A stretch of 64,000 nt of DNA from Cupriavidus necator N-1 (GTDB lineage: Bacteria; Pseudomonadota; Gammaproteobacteria; Burkholderiales; Burkholderiaceae), in the NCBI RefSeq assembly GCF_000219215.1, contig NC_015726.1, forward strand, positions 2,232,001 to 2,296,000. Reading direction: 5' to 3'. The position numbers were made by a program, and so were the translations under genes. The notes beneath the pieces are model-generated. The model had not been told where the DNA came from, did not search any database, and saw nothing but the letters and a program-made list of their open reading frames with translations. This document shows positions 17,204 to 25,753 of the stretch, piece after piece. Every line of letters begins with the position of its first letter. Position 1 is the first letter of the stretch.

Positions 17204-17631
17204 GGTATCGCGTCGGTATCGGCCTTGCCTCGACACGGACGCCAAGCCGGACGTGCTGTGTCGCAACAAGCCGATGGCAAACCCAATTGCCAAACCCAAA
17301 ACCTTCGGATACATTGGCCCGTAATGAGTTCAGATTCCGGATGCCACGCTGTTTCGACTCCCCGGCCCAGGCGGTTCGCGCCACAGGCCGGTAGCGGACC
17401 TGCCGTGTCGGCAGTCCACCAAAGAAGCCGCCGGATCCCAGCCGCCAACCCTGTTCAGCAGGCATGGCGGCTTTTTTGTTTGCAGCCGCGTCTGTCCTCA
17501 TGCCTGTCCGCACCGGGAGCCTCGCGCATGCATGCCCCGGCCATCGGCCGCCACGCCGTCTCCGACGTATCGCGGCGTCGCGGCGCGGACACCCTCGCCC
17601 CCTTCTTGTCCCCCTGAAAGGAAAGCCAAGC
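17204..17631. other. 428-base intergenic region upstream of the PhoH-family gene
   Basis: No coding gene is supported. The region holds the hairpin with T-run at 17440-17477, listed separately. Short overlapping frames here have no ribosome sites or recognisable content. The promoter of the PhoH gene is likely within 17480-17620, but no clear hexamers were identified. Confidence 0.5.
17440..17477 (+). terminator. Rho-independent terminator-like hairpin between bcp and the PhoH gene
   Basis: AGCCGCC at 17440-17446 pairs with GGCGGCT at 17466-17472, and within the loop CCTG/CAGG form a further stem. A run of T follows (17472-17477). It could terminate Mth938-bcp transcripts, or act as an attenuator in a PhoH leader. 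Confidence 0.6.
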
Positions 17632-19335
17632 ATGCCGCTGCCTACCATGCCCGCCAAGCCTGCCCAATTGCTGGATCCGAGCGAGTTTGCTCCGGTCTCC
17701 GCGGTGCCCAAGGCCAAAGCCGCCACACAGGGCAAGAAACCTGTGCCGGCGCTCGAGCGTGTGGCATTGCTGGAAACCGGCGACACCGAGGTGTCTGAGG
17801 TCCAGGCCCGCGCCGCCGGTGGCACCCGCGCCCGCAGCACCGAGGCCCCGGCCGTGTCGACGCCTGCCGTCACTGCCGCGCCAGTCAGCCTGGTCAAGCC
17901 GTCCTCCGGCCCCACACGCCGCGCCCGCAAGTCCGAAGGCCCGAGCAAGCTGTTCGTGCTCGACACCAACGTGCTGATGCACGACCCGGCCTCGCTCTTT
18001 CGCTTCGAGGAACACGACATCTATCTGCCGATGATGACGCTCGAAGAACTGGACAACCACAAGAAGGGCATGAGCGAAGTCGCGCGCAACGCGCGCATGG
18101 TCAGCCGCACGCTCGATTCGCTGGTGGGCGGCACCGACGGCGTGCTCGACGAAGGCCTGCCGCTGGCCAAGCTGGGTAACCGCGACGCGCAGGGCAAGCT
18201 GTTCTTCCAGACGCGCCTGAACGACATCAAGCTGCCTGAAGGCCTGCCGCAGGGCAAGGCCGACAACCAGATCCTGGGCGTGGTCAGCGCGCTGCAGCAG
18301 CAGTACCCCGAGCGCCAGGTCGTGCTGGTGTCGAAAGACATCAACATGCGCATCAAGGCACGCGCGCTGGGCCTGCCGGCCGAAGACTACTTCAACGACC
18401 AGGTCCTGGAAGACAAGGACCTGCTCTACGCCGGCGTACTGCAGCTGCCCGGCGACTTCTGGACCCGGCACGGCAAGGGCGTGGAAAGCTGGCAGGATCC
18501 GAAGTCCGGCGCCATGTTCTACCGGCTCACCGGCCCGCTGGTGCCGTCGTTCCTGGTCAACCAGTTTGTCTACCTGGAACCGGTCGACGGCAGCCTGCCG
18601 CTGTACGCGCAGGTCAAGGAGATCAATGGCAAGACCGCGCTGCTGCAGACGCTCAAGGACTACACGCACCACAAGAACAATGTGTGGAGCGTGACCGCCC
18701 GCAACCGCGAGCAGAACTTCGCGCTCAACCTGCTGATGAACCCGGACATCGACTTCGTCACGCTGCTTGGGCAGGCCGGCACCGGCAAGACCCTGCTGGC
18801 GCTGGCCGCCGGCCTGGAACAGGTGCTGGACCAGAAGCAGTACAACGAGATCATCGTCACGCGCGCCACGGTGCCGGTGGGCGAAGACATCGGCTTCCTG
18901 CCCGGCACCGAGGAAGAGAAGATGCAGCCGTGGATGGGCGCGTTCGACGACAACCTCGAGGTGCTGCAGAAGAGCGACGACAGCGCCGGCGACTGGGGCC
19001 GCGCCGCCACGCAGGAGCTGATCCGCTCGCGCATCAAGGTCAAGAGCATGAACTTCATGCGCGGGCGCACCTTCGTCAACAAGTTCGTCATCATCGACGA
19101 GGCTCAGAACCTGACGCCCAAGCAGATGAAGACGCTGGTGACGCGCGCCGGCCCGGGTACCAAGATCATCTGCCTGGGCAATATCGCGCAGATCGACACG
19201 CCGTACCTGACCGAGGGTTCGTCGGGCCTGACCTATGTAGTCGACCGCTTCAAGGGCTGGAGCCACAGCGGCCATATCACGCTGGCGCGCGGCGAACGCT
19301 CGCGCCTGGCCGATCACGCCGGCGACGTGCTCTGA
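17632..19335 (+). CDS. PhoH-family protein with N-terminal PIN domain (PhoH2 type)
   Basis: 567 residues. A variable Ala/Pro-rich N-terminus of about 100 residues precedes a PIN ribonuclease domain beginning KLFVLDTNVLMHDP (acidic D110) near residue 106. The PhoH ATPase domain follows, with Walker A GQAGTGKTLLALA near 381 and Walker B FVIIDEAQNLTPKQMK near 485. PIN-PhoH proteins are regarded as ATP-driven RNA helicase-nucleases. The ATG at 17632 has AAGGAAA upstream. Two downstream genes in the same direction end at a terminator at 20669. Confidence 0.92.
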   Translation: MPLPTMPAKPAQLLDPSEFAPVSAVPKAKAATQGKKPVPALERVALLETGDTEVSEVQARAAGGTRARSTEAPAVSTPAVTAAPVSLVKPSSGPTRRARKSEGPSKLFVLDTNVLMHDPASLFRFEEHDIYLPMMTLEELDNHKKGMSEVARNARMVSRTLDSLVGGTDGVLDEGLPLAKLGNRDAQGKLFFQTRLNDIKLPEGLPQGKADNQILGVVSALQQQYPERQVVLVSKDINMRIKARALGLPAEDYFNDQVLEDKDLLYAGVLQLPGDFWTRHGKGVESWQDPKSGAMFYRLTGPLVPSFLVNQFVYLEPVDGSLPLYAQVKEINGKTALLQTLKDYTHHKNNVWSVTARNREQNFALNLLMNPDIDFVTLLGQAGTGKTLLALAAGLEQVLDQKQYNEIIVTRATVPVGEDIGFLPGTEEEKMQPWMGAFDDNLEVLQKSDDSAGDWGRAATQELIRSRIKVKSMNFMRGRTFVNKFVIIDEAQNLTPKQMKTLVTRAGPGTKIICLGNIAQIDTPYLTEGSSGLTYVVDRFKGWSHSGHITLARGERSRLADHAGDVL

Positions 19336-19345
19336 CACTGGCAGT

Positions 19346-19384
19346 CTGCGGCGCGCCCTGCCGGTGGCGGGGCGCGCCCGCAGT
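19346..19384 (+). other. Strong GC-rich hairpin after the PhoH gene, without a T-run
   Basis: GGCGCGCCC at 19350-19358 is the exact reverse complement of GGGCGCGCC at 19370-19378, and flanking CTGC/GCAG extend the stem with one bulge. There is no following T-run, so it is not a classical terminator. It may stabilise the phoH transcript end or slow the polymerase. Confidence 0.5.
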
Positions 19385-19470
19385 GCCTGAGCGCCGCCGT
19401 CAACGACAAGCACTTTGGGGCTATGATGGCCCATGTTTGCCGTTGCCCCGCATCCCCACTGGAGGCGTCG

Positions 19471-19932
19471 ATGAATATCCAGCATCTGCCCCGCAGGCAT
19501 GTGCCTGCCATCGCCCGCAGCCAGCACAGGCAGCGCCTTGCGCTGGCCGTGCTGGCTGCCGCCGGCATCGCGCTGGCCGCGAGCTGGCGCCCGGCCCATG
19601 CCGCCGAAGAAGAAATGGTGATACGCACCATGGGCCCGGTCAGCTACGTCTGCGGCGGTGTCGCCGAGGACGAGCGCCAGGCGCTGGCCGCGAAGGAAAA
19701 GGACTTCAATATAGGCATCCTGTTCATCCAGGGTGCAAACGGTGAATTCCTGTCGGACGTGGCGGTCAGGCTGGTGCGCGACGAGCAGGAAGTCGCCAGC
19801 TTCAACGCCGCCGGCCCGCGCTGCCTGATACGTGCGCCCGAAGGCAGCTACAATATCGAGGCCAGTTACAAGGGCCAGGCCAAGTCCATCAAGGTCAGCA
19901 CCGGTACGCGCAACGCCCAGCTACGCTGGTAG
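19471..19932 (+). CDS. Small secreted protein of unknown function
   Basis: 153 residues; the ATG follows GGAGGCG by six bases. A long positively charged n-region leads to a hydrophobic core (LALAVLAAAGIALAASW) and cleavage near AHAAEEE, so export is likely. The mature part has VSYVCGGVAEDER, and a C-terminal half that looks like a short beta-sandwich of the carboxypeptidase-regulatory type (FLSDVAVRLVRD, GSYNIEASYKGQAKSIKV). It sits 47 bases before the NlpC/P60 lipoprotein gene and may share its transcript. Confidence 0.75.
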   Translation: MNIQHLPRRHVPAIARSQHRQRLALAVLAAAGIALAASWRPAHAAEEEMVIRTMGPVSYVCGGVAEDERQALAAKEKDFNIGILFIQGANGEFLSDVAVRLVRDEQEVASFNAAGPRCLIRAPEGSYNIEASYKGQAKSIKVSTGTRNAQLRW

Positions 19933-19979
19933 CGGCAAGGCTTCCGGTGCGCCGGCAGGCCGGCGACCAGAAACCCAGG

Positions 19980-20657
19980 ATGCCATTGCGCCGTACCCGA
20001 ATCTCTTCCCATCCATTGCGTGCGCAGGGCCTGCTTGCCCAGGTCCGGCTGCCGCTGCTCTGCGCCACCGCCCTGTTGCTGGCGGCCTGCGCAAGTTCCC
20101 CGCCTTCGCGCCATGCCGGCCTGCCGCGCACGCCGGGCAAGCCCATGATCGATCCCAGCGCCGGACTGGAAGAGATTTCGATCCAGGCGATGTCGCTGGT
20201 CGGCACACCCTATCGCTACGGCGGCAATACGCCAGACTCCGGCTTCGACTGCAGCGGGCTGGTGCGCTACGTGGTGTCGCGCGCGGCCAATGTGAACCTG
20301 CCGCGCACGACCGAGGCAATGGGCGCCCGCGGCAGTTCGCTGGACCGCAGCGAGGTGGCATCCGGCGACCTGGTGTTCTTCAACACCACCGGCCGCGCCA
20401 ATTCGCACGTGGGCATCTACGTCGGACAGAACCGCTTTGTCCATGCGCCGTCTTCCGGCGGCACGGTCCGGCTGGAGGACATGGGCAAGCCCTACTGGGC
20501 CTCGCGCTACAACGGCGCGCGCCGCGTGGTGGCGGCGGCCAACCAGCCACCCGCGTCGGTGGCATTCCCGGCAGCGCCACCGCTGCCTGAGCCCGCGCCG
20601 GCCCCCGCACCGCTTCCGGTCGACGACGATCCCATCGCGGCCTTCGCCAACCAGTGA
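19980..20657 (+). CDS. NlpC/P60-family cell-wall hydrolase, lipoprotein
   Basis: 225 residues. The signal sequence ends in the lipobox LAAC (Cys37). The NlpC/P60 catalytic residues are Cys91 in FDCSGLV, His143 in SHVGIYV and His155 in FVHAPS. It should cut peptide bonds in peptidoglycan stems from the outer-membrane-anchored periplasmic side. The C-terminal 40 residues are Pro/Ala-rich. The start is uncertain by a few codons (ATG at 19980; GTG at 19947 also possible). A strong terminator follows within 12 bases. Confidence 0.9.
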   Translation: MPLRRTRISSHPLRAQGLLAQVRLPLLCATALLLAACASSPPSRHAGLPRTPGKPMIDPSAGLEEISIQAMSLVGTPYRYGGNTPDSGFDCSGLVRYVVSRAANVNLPRTTEAMGARGSSLDRSEVASGDLVFFNTTGRANSHVGIYVGQNRFVHAPSSGGTVRLEDMGKPYWASRYNGARRVVAAANQPPASVAFPAAPPLPEPAPAPAPLPVDDDPIAAFANQ

Positions 20658-20668
20658 AACGCCCAAAC

Positions 20669-20696
20669 AAAAAGCCAGGCATCAGCCTGGCTTTTT
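20669..20696. terminator. Bidirectional rho-independent terminator between the NlpC gene and pit
   Basis: A perfect 12-bp stem, AAAAAGCCAGGC at 20669-20680 with GCCTGGCTTTTT at 20685-20696, with loop ATCA. The A and T runs at both ends allow it to stop both convergent transcripts. Confidence 0.93.
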
Positions 20697-20717
20697 GCTG
20701 GTACGGCGGCCCCTGCC

Positions 20718-21725
20718 TTACAGGATATGCCGCCCGATCCACCATGCGATCGCCGCCATGAAGGCCGATGCCGGAATCGTCAGCACCCAGGCCCAGACGA
20801 TATTGCCGGCCACGCCCCAGCGCACCGCCGACATCTTCTGCGCAGAGCCGACGCCGACGATGGCGCCGGTGATGGTATGCGTGGTCGATACCGGCACGCC
20901 CAGCGCCGAGGCAAAGAACAGCGTGATCGCCCCGCCCGTCTCGGCGCAGAAGCCGCCGACCGGCTTGAGCTTGGTGATCTTCTGGCCCATGGTGCGCACG
21001 ATCCGCCAGCCGCCGAACAGCGTGCCCATGCCGATGGCCACGTAGCAGCTGACGATCACCCAGGTCGGCGGCTGGCCGCCGGCCACCACATGGCCGCTGG
21101 CGATCAGCAGCATCCAGATGATGCCGATGGTCTTCTGCGCGTCATTGCCCCCATGGCCCAGGCTGTACATCGATGCCGACACCAGCTGCAGGCGGCGGAA
21201 CCAGCGGTCCACGCGCGACGGCGGCGTGCGAAAGAAGGTCCAGCCCACAATCACCATCATCAGCGAACCGAGGATAAAACCCAGCAGCGGCGAGATCAGG
21301 ATAAAGGCCACGGTTTTCAGCAGGCCGCTGCCCACCAGCGCACCGGTGCCGGCCTTGGCCACCGCCGCGCCCACCAGTCCGCCGATCAGCGCGTGCGACG
21401 ACGACGAAGGGATGCCGTAGTACCAGGTGATGACGTTCCAGGCGATCGCCCCGACCAGCGCCCCGAACACGACGTAATGGTCGACGATACTGACATCGAT
21501 CGTGCCGGTGCCCACCGTGGCGGCCACCTTCAGATGGAAGATAAAGATCGCGACGACGTTGCACATCGCCGCCATCGCCACCGCGTGGTGCGGCTTGAGC
21601 ACGCCCGTGGAAACCACGGTGGCGATCGAGTTGGCCGCGTCGTGGAAGCCGTTCATGAAGTCGAACAGCAGCGCGAGCGCCACCAGCAAGGCGATCACCC
21701 ACAGGCTCATTTGTATGGTCTGCAT
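20718..21725 (-). CDS. pit: Inorganic phosphate transporter, PiT family
   Basis: 335 residues, ten or so membrane segments. PiT signatures are FDFMNGFHDAANSIATVVSTG at the N-terminus and the repeated GVPVSTTHTITGAIVGVG near the C-terminus. It imports metal-phosphate with protons at low affinity. It starts 13 bases downstream of the DUF47 gene, the usual pairing. Confidence 0.94.
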   Translation of the reverse strand: MQTIQMSLWVIALLVALALLFDFMNGFHDAANSIATVVSTGVLKPHHAVAMAAMCNVVAIFIFHLKVAATVGTGTIDVSIVDHYVVFGALVGAIAWNVITWYYGIPSSSSHALIGGLVGAAVAKAGTGALVGSGLLKTVAFILISPLLGFILGSLMMVIVGWTFFRTPPSRVDRWFRRLQLVSASMYSLGHGGNDAQKTIGIIWMLLIASGHVVAGGQPPTWVIVSCYVAIGMGTLFGGWRIVRTMGQKITKLKPVGGFCAETGGAITLFFASALGVPVSTTHTITGAIVGVGSAQKMSAVRWGVAGNIVWAWVLTIPASAFMAAIAWWIGRHIL

Positions 21726-21738
21726 GCCGATTGCCGCC

Positions 21739-22365
21739 TCAGGCGTTTTCCAGGACGATGCCTTCGATGATGTTGGCGACGTCCTCGCACTTGTCGGTGA
21801 TCGTCTCGAGCTGTTCGTAGATGGCCTTCAGCTTGATCAGGCGCTTGACGTCGGTCTCGTCACGGAACAGCTTGGACATCGCCGAGCGCATCACGCGGTC
21901 GGCTTCAGACTCGAGCTGGTCGATCTGCTGCGCGGTCTTCAGGATGGTGCTGGCGTTGCCCATGTCCTCAAGCAGGCCCACCGCGATCTTGACCTGGTCG
22001 CAGCACTGCACGCAGATGGCCGCCAGGCGCAGCGCCTCGTCGGTCAGGTTGGTCACGTCGTACAGCGAGATGGTCTCGGCCACGTCTTCCATCAGGTCCA
22101 GGATGTCGTCCATGGTCGTGATGAGCTTGTGGATCTCGTCGCGGTCCAGCGGCGTGATGAAGGTCTTGTGCAGCAGGTCGATGGTGTCGTGCGTGATCCG
22201 GTCGGCCTTCTTTTCGGTGGCCTGGACGCGGCGCGCATGGGCCTCGGCGTTGGGCAAGTCGTTGACCAGTGCCTGGAGCTCATGGGCGGCGGTCACCGCG
22301 CAGTCGGCATGCTGGTTGAAATATTCGAAGAACTTGCCCTCCGTGGGCATGAATCGGCCGAACAT
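21739..22365 (-). CDS. DUF47 (PhoU-like) accessory protein of the Pit transporter
   Basis: 208 residues, all helical, beginning MFGRFMPTEGKFFEYFNQHA with AAGGAA upstream of the ATG at 22365. The pattern EKKADRITHDTIDLLHKTFITPLDRDEIHKL and TTMDDILDLMEDVAE is the PhoU-like metal-binding E/D-xxx-D arrangement of DUF47 proteins. These are encoded next to pit genes and are thought to regulate phosphate uptake. Read first in a two-gene operon with pit. Confidence 0.9.
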   Translation of the reverse strand: MFGRFMPTEGKFFEYFNQHADCAVTAAHELQALVNDLPNAEAHARRVQATEKKADRITHDTIDLLHKTFITPLDRDEIHKLITTMDDILDLMEDVAETISLYDVTNLTDEALRLAAICVQCCDQVKIAVGLLEDMGNASTILKTAQQIDQLESEADRVMRSAMSKLFRDETDVKRLIKLKAIYEQLETITDKCEDVANIIEGIVLENA

Positions 22366-22556
22366 GGAATGTTCCTTGTGGCAGCGTGGTGACGCTGCTG
22401 ATTGTGTTGCAGGATTGAGCGGGCGCGTTGCATGACAGTCGCGGGTGGTGACTGTCATCAAAGCGCAATATTTTACAGGGTTACAGGGACATTGCCCGCG
22501 AATTTGGCGCAAACAAGACGGCGCCGCACAGACGATTGCAGGCTGGCTTGACTTCG

Positions 22557-23948
22557 TCAGGTGTCGTTGTCGAAGAAAGCCGGGCCGCCGCTGAAGTTGT
22601 CGAACTTCGTGAACTGGCCCAGGAAGGTCAGGCGCACCGTGCCGATCGGGCCGTTACGCTGCTTGCCGATAATGATCTCGGCCGTGCCCTTGTCCTGGGA
22701 GTCCGCGTTATAGACCTCGTCGCGGTAGATGAACAGGATCACGTCGGCATCCTGTTCGATAGCGCCGGATTCGCGCAGGTCGGACATCACCGGACGCTTG
22801 TTGGGGCGCTGTTCCAGGCTTCGGTTCAGCTGCGACAGTGCAATCACCGGGCAGTTGAGTTCCTTGGCCAGGCCCTTGAGCGAACGGGAAATTTCGGAAA
22901 TTTCCGTGGCGCGGTTCTCGCCGCCGCCGGAACCTGACATCAGCTGAAGGTAATCGATGATGATCAGGCCAAGCTGCCCGCACTGGCGCGCCAGGCGCCG
23001 CGAACGGGCACGCAGCTCCATCGGGTTCAGCGCCGGCGTTTCGTCGATGAACAGCTGGGTGTCGTTCATGCGCTGGATCGCATGCGTCAGCCGCGGCCAG
23101 TCTTCATCCAGCAGGCGGCCCGTGCGCAGCCGGTGCTGGTCGAGGCGGCCGACCGAGCCGAGCATACGCATGGCCAGCTGGGTGCCCGCCATTTCCATCG
23201 AGAACACTGCCACCGGCAAGCCCTGCTCCACCGCCACGTGCTCGCCGATGTTCAGCGAGAACGCGGTCTTGCCCATCGACGGGCGGCCGGCCACGATGAC
23301 CAGGTCGCCCGGCTGCATGCCGCTGGTCATCTTGTCCAGGTCGATGAAGCCGGTCGGGACGCCGGTGACGTCGGTGGTGGAATCGCGGTGATACAGCTCG
23401 TCGATGCGCTCGACCACCTGGGTCAGCAGCGGCTGGATTTCCTGGAAACCCTTCTGGCCGCGCGAGCCTTCTTCGGCAATCGCAAAGACCTTGGATTCGG
23501 CCTCATCCAGCAGTTCGCGCACCTCGCGGCCCTTGGGCGCAAACGCGGCCGAGGCGATATCGTCGGCCGCCGTCACCAGCTTGCGCAGCACCGAGCGCTC
23601 ACGCACGATCTCGGCGTAGCGGCGGATATTGGCCGCGCTGGGCGTGTTCTGCGCCAGCGAATTCAGGTAGGCCAGCCCGCCCACCTCCTCGGCCTTGCCA
23701 GCCACCTGCAGCATTTCATAGACCGTGATCACGTCGGCCGGCTTGGTGGCCGAGATCAACCGGGCGATGCTCTGGAAGATCATCCGGTGGTCAAAACGGT
23801 AGAAATCCGCCTCGGAGATGAAGTCCGCAATGCGGTCCCAGGCGGCGTTGTCCAGCAGCAGGCCACCCAGCACCGATTGCTCGGCTTCGATGGAATGCGG
23901 CGGGACCTTGAGGTTCTCGAGTTGGGGGTCGGCGACAGGCGCGTTCAT
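22557..23948 (-). CDS. dnaB: Replicative DNA helicase DnaB
   Basis: 463 residues. An N-terminal helical domain (IEAEQSVLGGLLLDNAAWDRI) is followed by the RecA-like motor with Walker A GRPSMGKTAF, Walker B LGLIIIDYLQLM, and the loops QLNRSLEQR and SDLRESGAIEQDAD. It is the hexameric helicase that drives replication forks. It lies downstream of the ribosomal rpsF-priB-rpsR-rplI operon, separated from it by a terminator at 24029-24056. Confidence 0.97.
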   Translation of the reverse strand: MNAPVADPQLENLKVPPHSIEAEQSVLGGLLLDNAAWDRIADFISEADFYRFDHRMIFQSIARLISATKPADVITVYEMLQVAGKAEEVGGLAYLNSLAQNTPSAANIRRYAEIVRERSVLRKLVTAADDIASAAFAPKGREVRELLDEAESKVFAIAEEGSRGQKGFQEIQPLLTQVVERIDELYHRDSTTDVTGVPTGFIDLDKMTSGMQPGDLVIVAGRPSMGKTAFSLNIGEHVAVEQGLPVAVFSMEMAGTQLAMRMLGSVGRLDQHRLRTGRLLDEDWPRLTHAIQRMNDTQLFIDETPALNPMELRARSRRLARQCGQLGLIIIDYLQLMSGSGGGENRATEISEISRSLKGLAKELNCPVIALSQLNRSLEQRPNKRPVMSDLRESGAIEQDADVILFIYRDEVYNADSQDKGTAEIIIGKQRNGPIGTVRLTFLGQFTKFDNFSGGPAFFDNDT

Positions 23949-24028
23949 GGGGAGGGATTATACCGGCGGGTGGACGCACTTCGCCGTACATTTGGCGACC
24001 GGGCCTGCAATGACAAGCGAACAACAAA

Positions 24029-24056
24029 AAAGGCAGGAGCCAGGGCTCCTGCCTTT
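24029..24056 (-). terminator. Terminator after rplI
   Basis: AAAGGCAGGAGC (24029-24040) and GCTCCTGCCTTT (24045-24056) form a perfect 12-bp stem with a 4-base loop. On the minus strand the stem is followed by TTTTTTGTTGTT, so it closes the rpsF operon before dnaB. Confidence 0.92.
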
Positions 24057-24116
24057 CTTGCTTGCAGTGCTTGCGGTGCTTCAGCCGGCGCAGCGCGCCG
24101 GCGAGGCGGCACGTCC

Positions 24117-24569
24117 TTAGACGCTCTCGCCCACGACCGACACGGTCACGTCGACCACGACGTCCGTGTGCAGCGCGACGCTGACCGGGTGGTCGCCCAC
24201 CATCTTCAGCGGGCCGTTCGGCATGCGAACCTGGGCCTTTTCCAGCTTGAAGCCTTGGCCAGCCAGGGCTTCAGCGATGTCGGCGTTGGTCACGGAACCG
24301 AACAGGCGGCCGTCCACACCCGACTTCTGGCTGATCTGTACCGTCAGGCCGTTCAGCTTCTCGCCTTCGGCTTGCGCGGCGGCCAGCTTCTCGGCAGCGG
24401 CCTTTTCCAACTCGGCGCGCTTGACTTCGAATTCGGCGATCGCGGTTTGCGTAGCGCGGCGGGCCTTCTTGCCCGGGATCAGGAAGTTACGGGCGTAACC
24501 GTCCTTCACCTTGACGATGTCACCCAGGTTGCCCAGGTTGACGACTTTTTCCAGCAGAATAATTTGCAT
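24117..24569 (-). CDS. rplI: 50S ribosomal protein bL9
   Basis: 150 residues, the family's standard length. It starts [21 protein letters not shown], contains [13 protein letters not shown], and has the long connecting helix ([23 protein letters not shown]) before the C-terminal RNA-binding domain. Last gene of the rpsF-priB-rpsR-rplI operon. Confidence 0.97.
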   Translation of the reverse strand: MQIILLEKVVNLGNLGDIVKVKDGYARNFLIPGKKARRATQTAIAEFEVKRAELEKAAAEKLAAAQAEGEKLNGLTVQISQKSGVDGRLFGSVTNADIAEALAGQGFKLEKAQVRMPNGPLKMVGDHPVSVALHTDVVVDVTVSVVGESV

Positions 24570-24601
24570 CGCATTCTCTCCTTAACGGACCTAGGGCCTG
24601 A

Positions 24602-24880
24602 TCAGTTCTTGTGCAGGTCGGTGTACGGCATCAGCGCGAGGAAACGCGCACGCTTGATGGCCGTATCCAGCTGACGCTGATAGTGAGCCTTAGTACCGGT
24701 CAGGCGGGCCGGCGTGATCTTGCCGTTGTCGCCGATGAAGTCCTTCAGGGTGTCCAGATCCTTGTAGTCGATCTGTTCCACGCCAGCCACGGTGAAGCGG
24801 CAGAAGCGCTTGCGCTTGAACAGCGGGTTCTGTTGCTGGAAGCGCTTCTTGTTCTTGTTGTCACGTTTGACGAATGCCAT
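24602..24880 (-). CDS. rpsR: 30S ribosomal protein bS18
   Basis: 92 residues. The conserved core is [12 protein letters not shown] and [26 protein letters not shown], followed by the basic tail [19 protein letters not shown]. It binds with bS6 on the small-subunit platform. It follows priB after three bases. Confidence 0.97.
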
Positions 24881-24883
24881 GAT

Positions 24884-25183
24884 TCAATCCTTTTCGAATG
24901 CTTTACATCCAGTGATGTGAAAGACGAGAGCCTTGCTGTTGCGGTGCCTGCGGGCCAGGAATCCTTCGCAGTCGAGCAGCGTGCCGAGCGGCAACCGCTC
25001 CAGACGCTGGCCAACCTGTCCGATCCCCATCGCTGCGATTGCAAACTCGACCTGCCGCGGCGTTTGCGCCTCGACGGCCTCGCCGCTGTACTGCAGGATG
25101 CAGTTCACGACGGGGACCCCGGCCGGGGTATAGCGCAGGGCATCGCGTTCCGCCAGGGTGGCGGCAAGCCGAAGCTGGTTCAA
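24884..25183 (-). CDS. priB: Primosomal replication protein PriB
   Basis: 99 residues, one OB-fold single-stranded-DNA-binding domain: NQLRLAATLAERDALRYTPAG through FLARRHRNSKALVFHITGCK. It helps PriA reload DnaB at stalled forks. The start is a TTG at 25183, chosen because AGAGG lies seven bases upstream and family similarity begins there. Placement between rpsF and rpsR is typical of beta- and gammaproteobacteria. Confidence 0.93.
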   Translation of the reverse strand: MNQLRLAATLAERDALRYTPAGVPVVNCILQYSGEAVEAQTPRQVEFAIAAMGIGQVGQRLERLPLGTLLDCEGFLARRHRNSKALVFHITGCKAFEKD

Positions 25184-25260
25184 CGCGGGGCCTCTTGCTG
25201 GTTGCAATCCATGCTGCCGTGGCTGACGCTGTCAGCCATGGCACGCACCGCAGTCCGCAC

Positions 25261-25635
25261 TCAGGCGGCCTGGCCTTCGGTGGTCGTTTGCGCGGCCTTG
25301 CGGGCTTCTTCGCGCTGCACTTCCTTCATCATCGGCGAAGGTGCGGTCTCGGCCTTCTTGGTCTGCACGATCAGGTGGCGCAGGACGGCGTCGTTGAACT
25401 TGAACGCGTGTTCCAGTTCAGCCAGCGTTTCCTTGCCGCATTCGATGTTCAGGCAAACGTAGTGAGCCTTGGCCAGCTTCTGGATCATGTAAGCCATCTG
25501 GCGACGGCCCCAGTCTTCCACGCGGTGAACGTTGCCGTTCTGCGAGGTCACGAGCTGCTTGTAGCGCTCGATCATGGCCGGCACTTGTTCGCTCTGGTCC
25601 GGGTGGACGATGAAGACGATTTCGTAATGACGCAT
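25261..25635 (-). CDS. rpsF: 30S ribosomal protein bS6
   Basis: 124 residues starting [22 protein letters not shown] at an ATG with AAAAGGAG upstream. Core motifs are [21 protein letters not shown] and a C-terminal low-complexity tail. First gene of the operon; the promoter is at 25703-25732. Confidence 0.97.
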   Translation of the reverse strand: MRHYEIVFIVHPDQSEQVPAMIERYKQLVTSQNGNVHRVEDWGRRQMAYMIQKLAKAHYVCLNIECGKETLAELEHAFKFNDAVLRHLIVQTKKAETAPSPMMKEVQREEARKAAQTTTEGQAA

Positions 25636-25702
25636 TGACGCTCCTTTTGGATTAGCCACCCGGGCGTCACGAGTCCGGTGTGGCAAGGTTGAATAGCTTT
25701 AC

Positions 25703-25732
25703 ATTATAGCGCGCGTATCGGCAAGTGCGCAA
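25703..25732 (-). promoter_or_regulatory. Sigma-70 promoter of the rpsF operon
   Basis: On the minus strand TTGCGC (25732-25727) and a perfect TATAAT (25708-25703) are separated by 18 bases. Transcription would start near 25697, about 60 bases before the rpsF ATG. Confidence 0.75.
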
Positions 25733-25753
25733 GCCGCTGTTTACACAGGCAAA

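Noticed and set aside
22440..22500. Pho-box-like repeat (CTGTAACC, CTGTAAAA) upstream of the DUF47-pit operon
   Set aside because: The repeat period is 8, not the 11 expected of PhoB sites; only partial match. A -10-like TAAAAT is present, but the claim is too weak.
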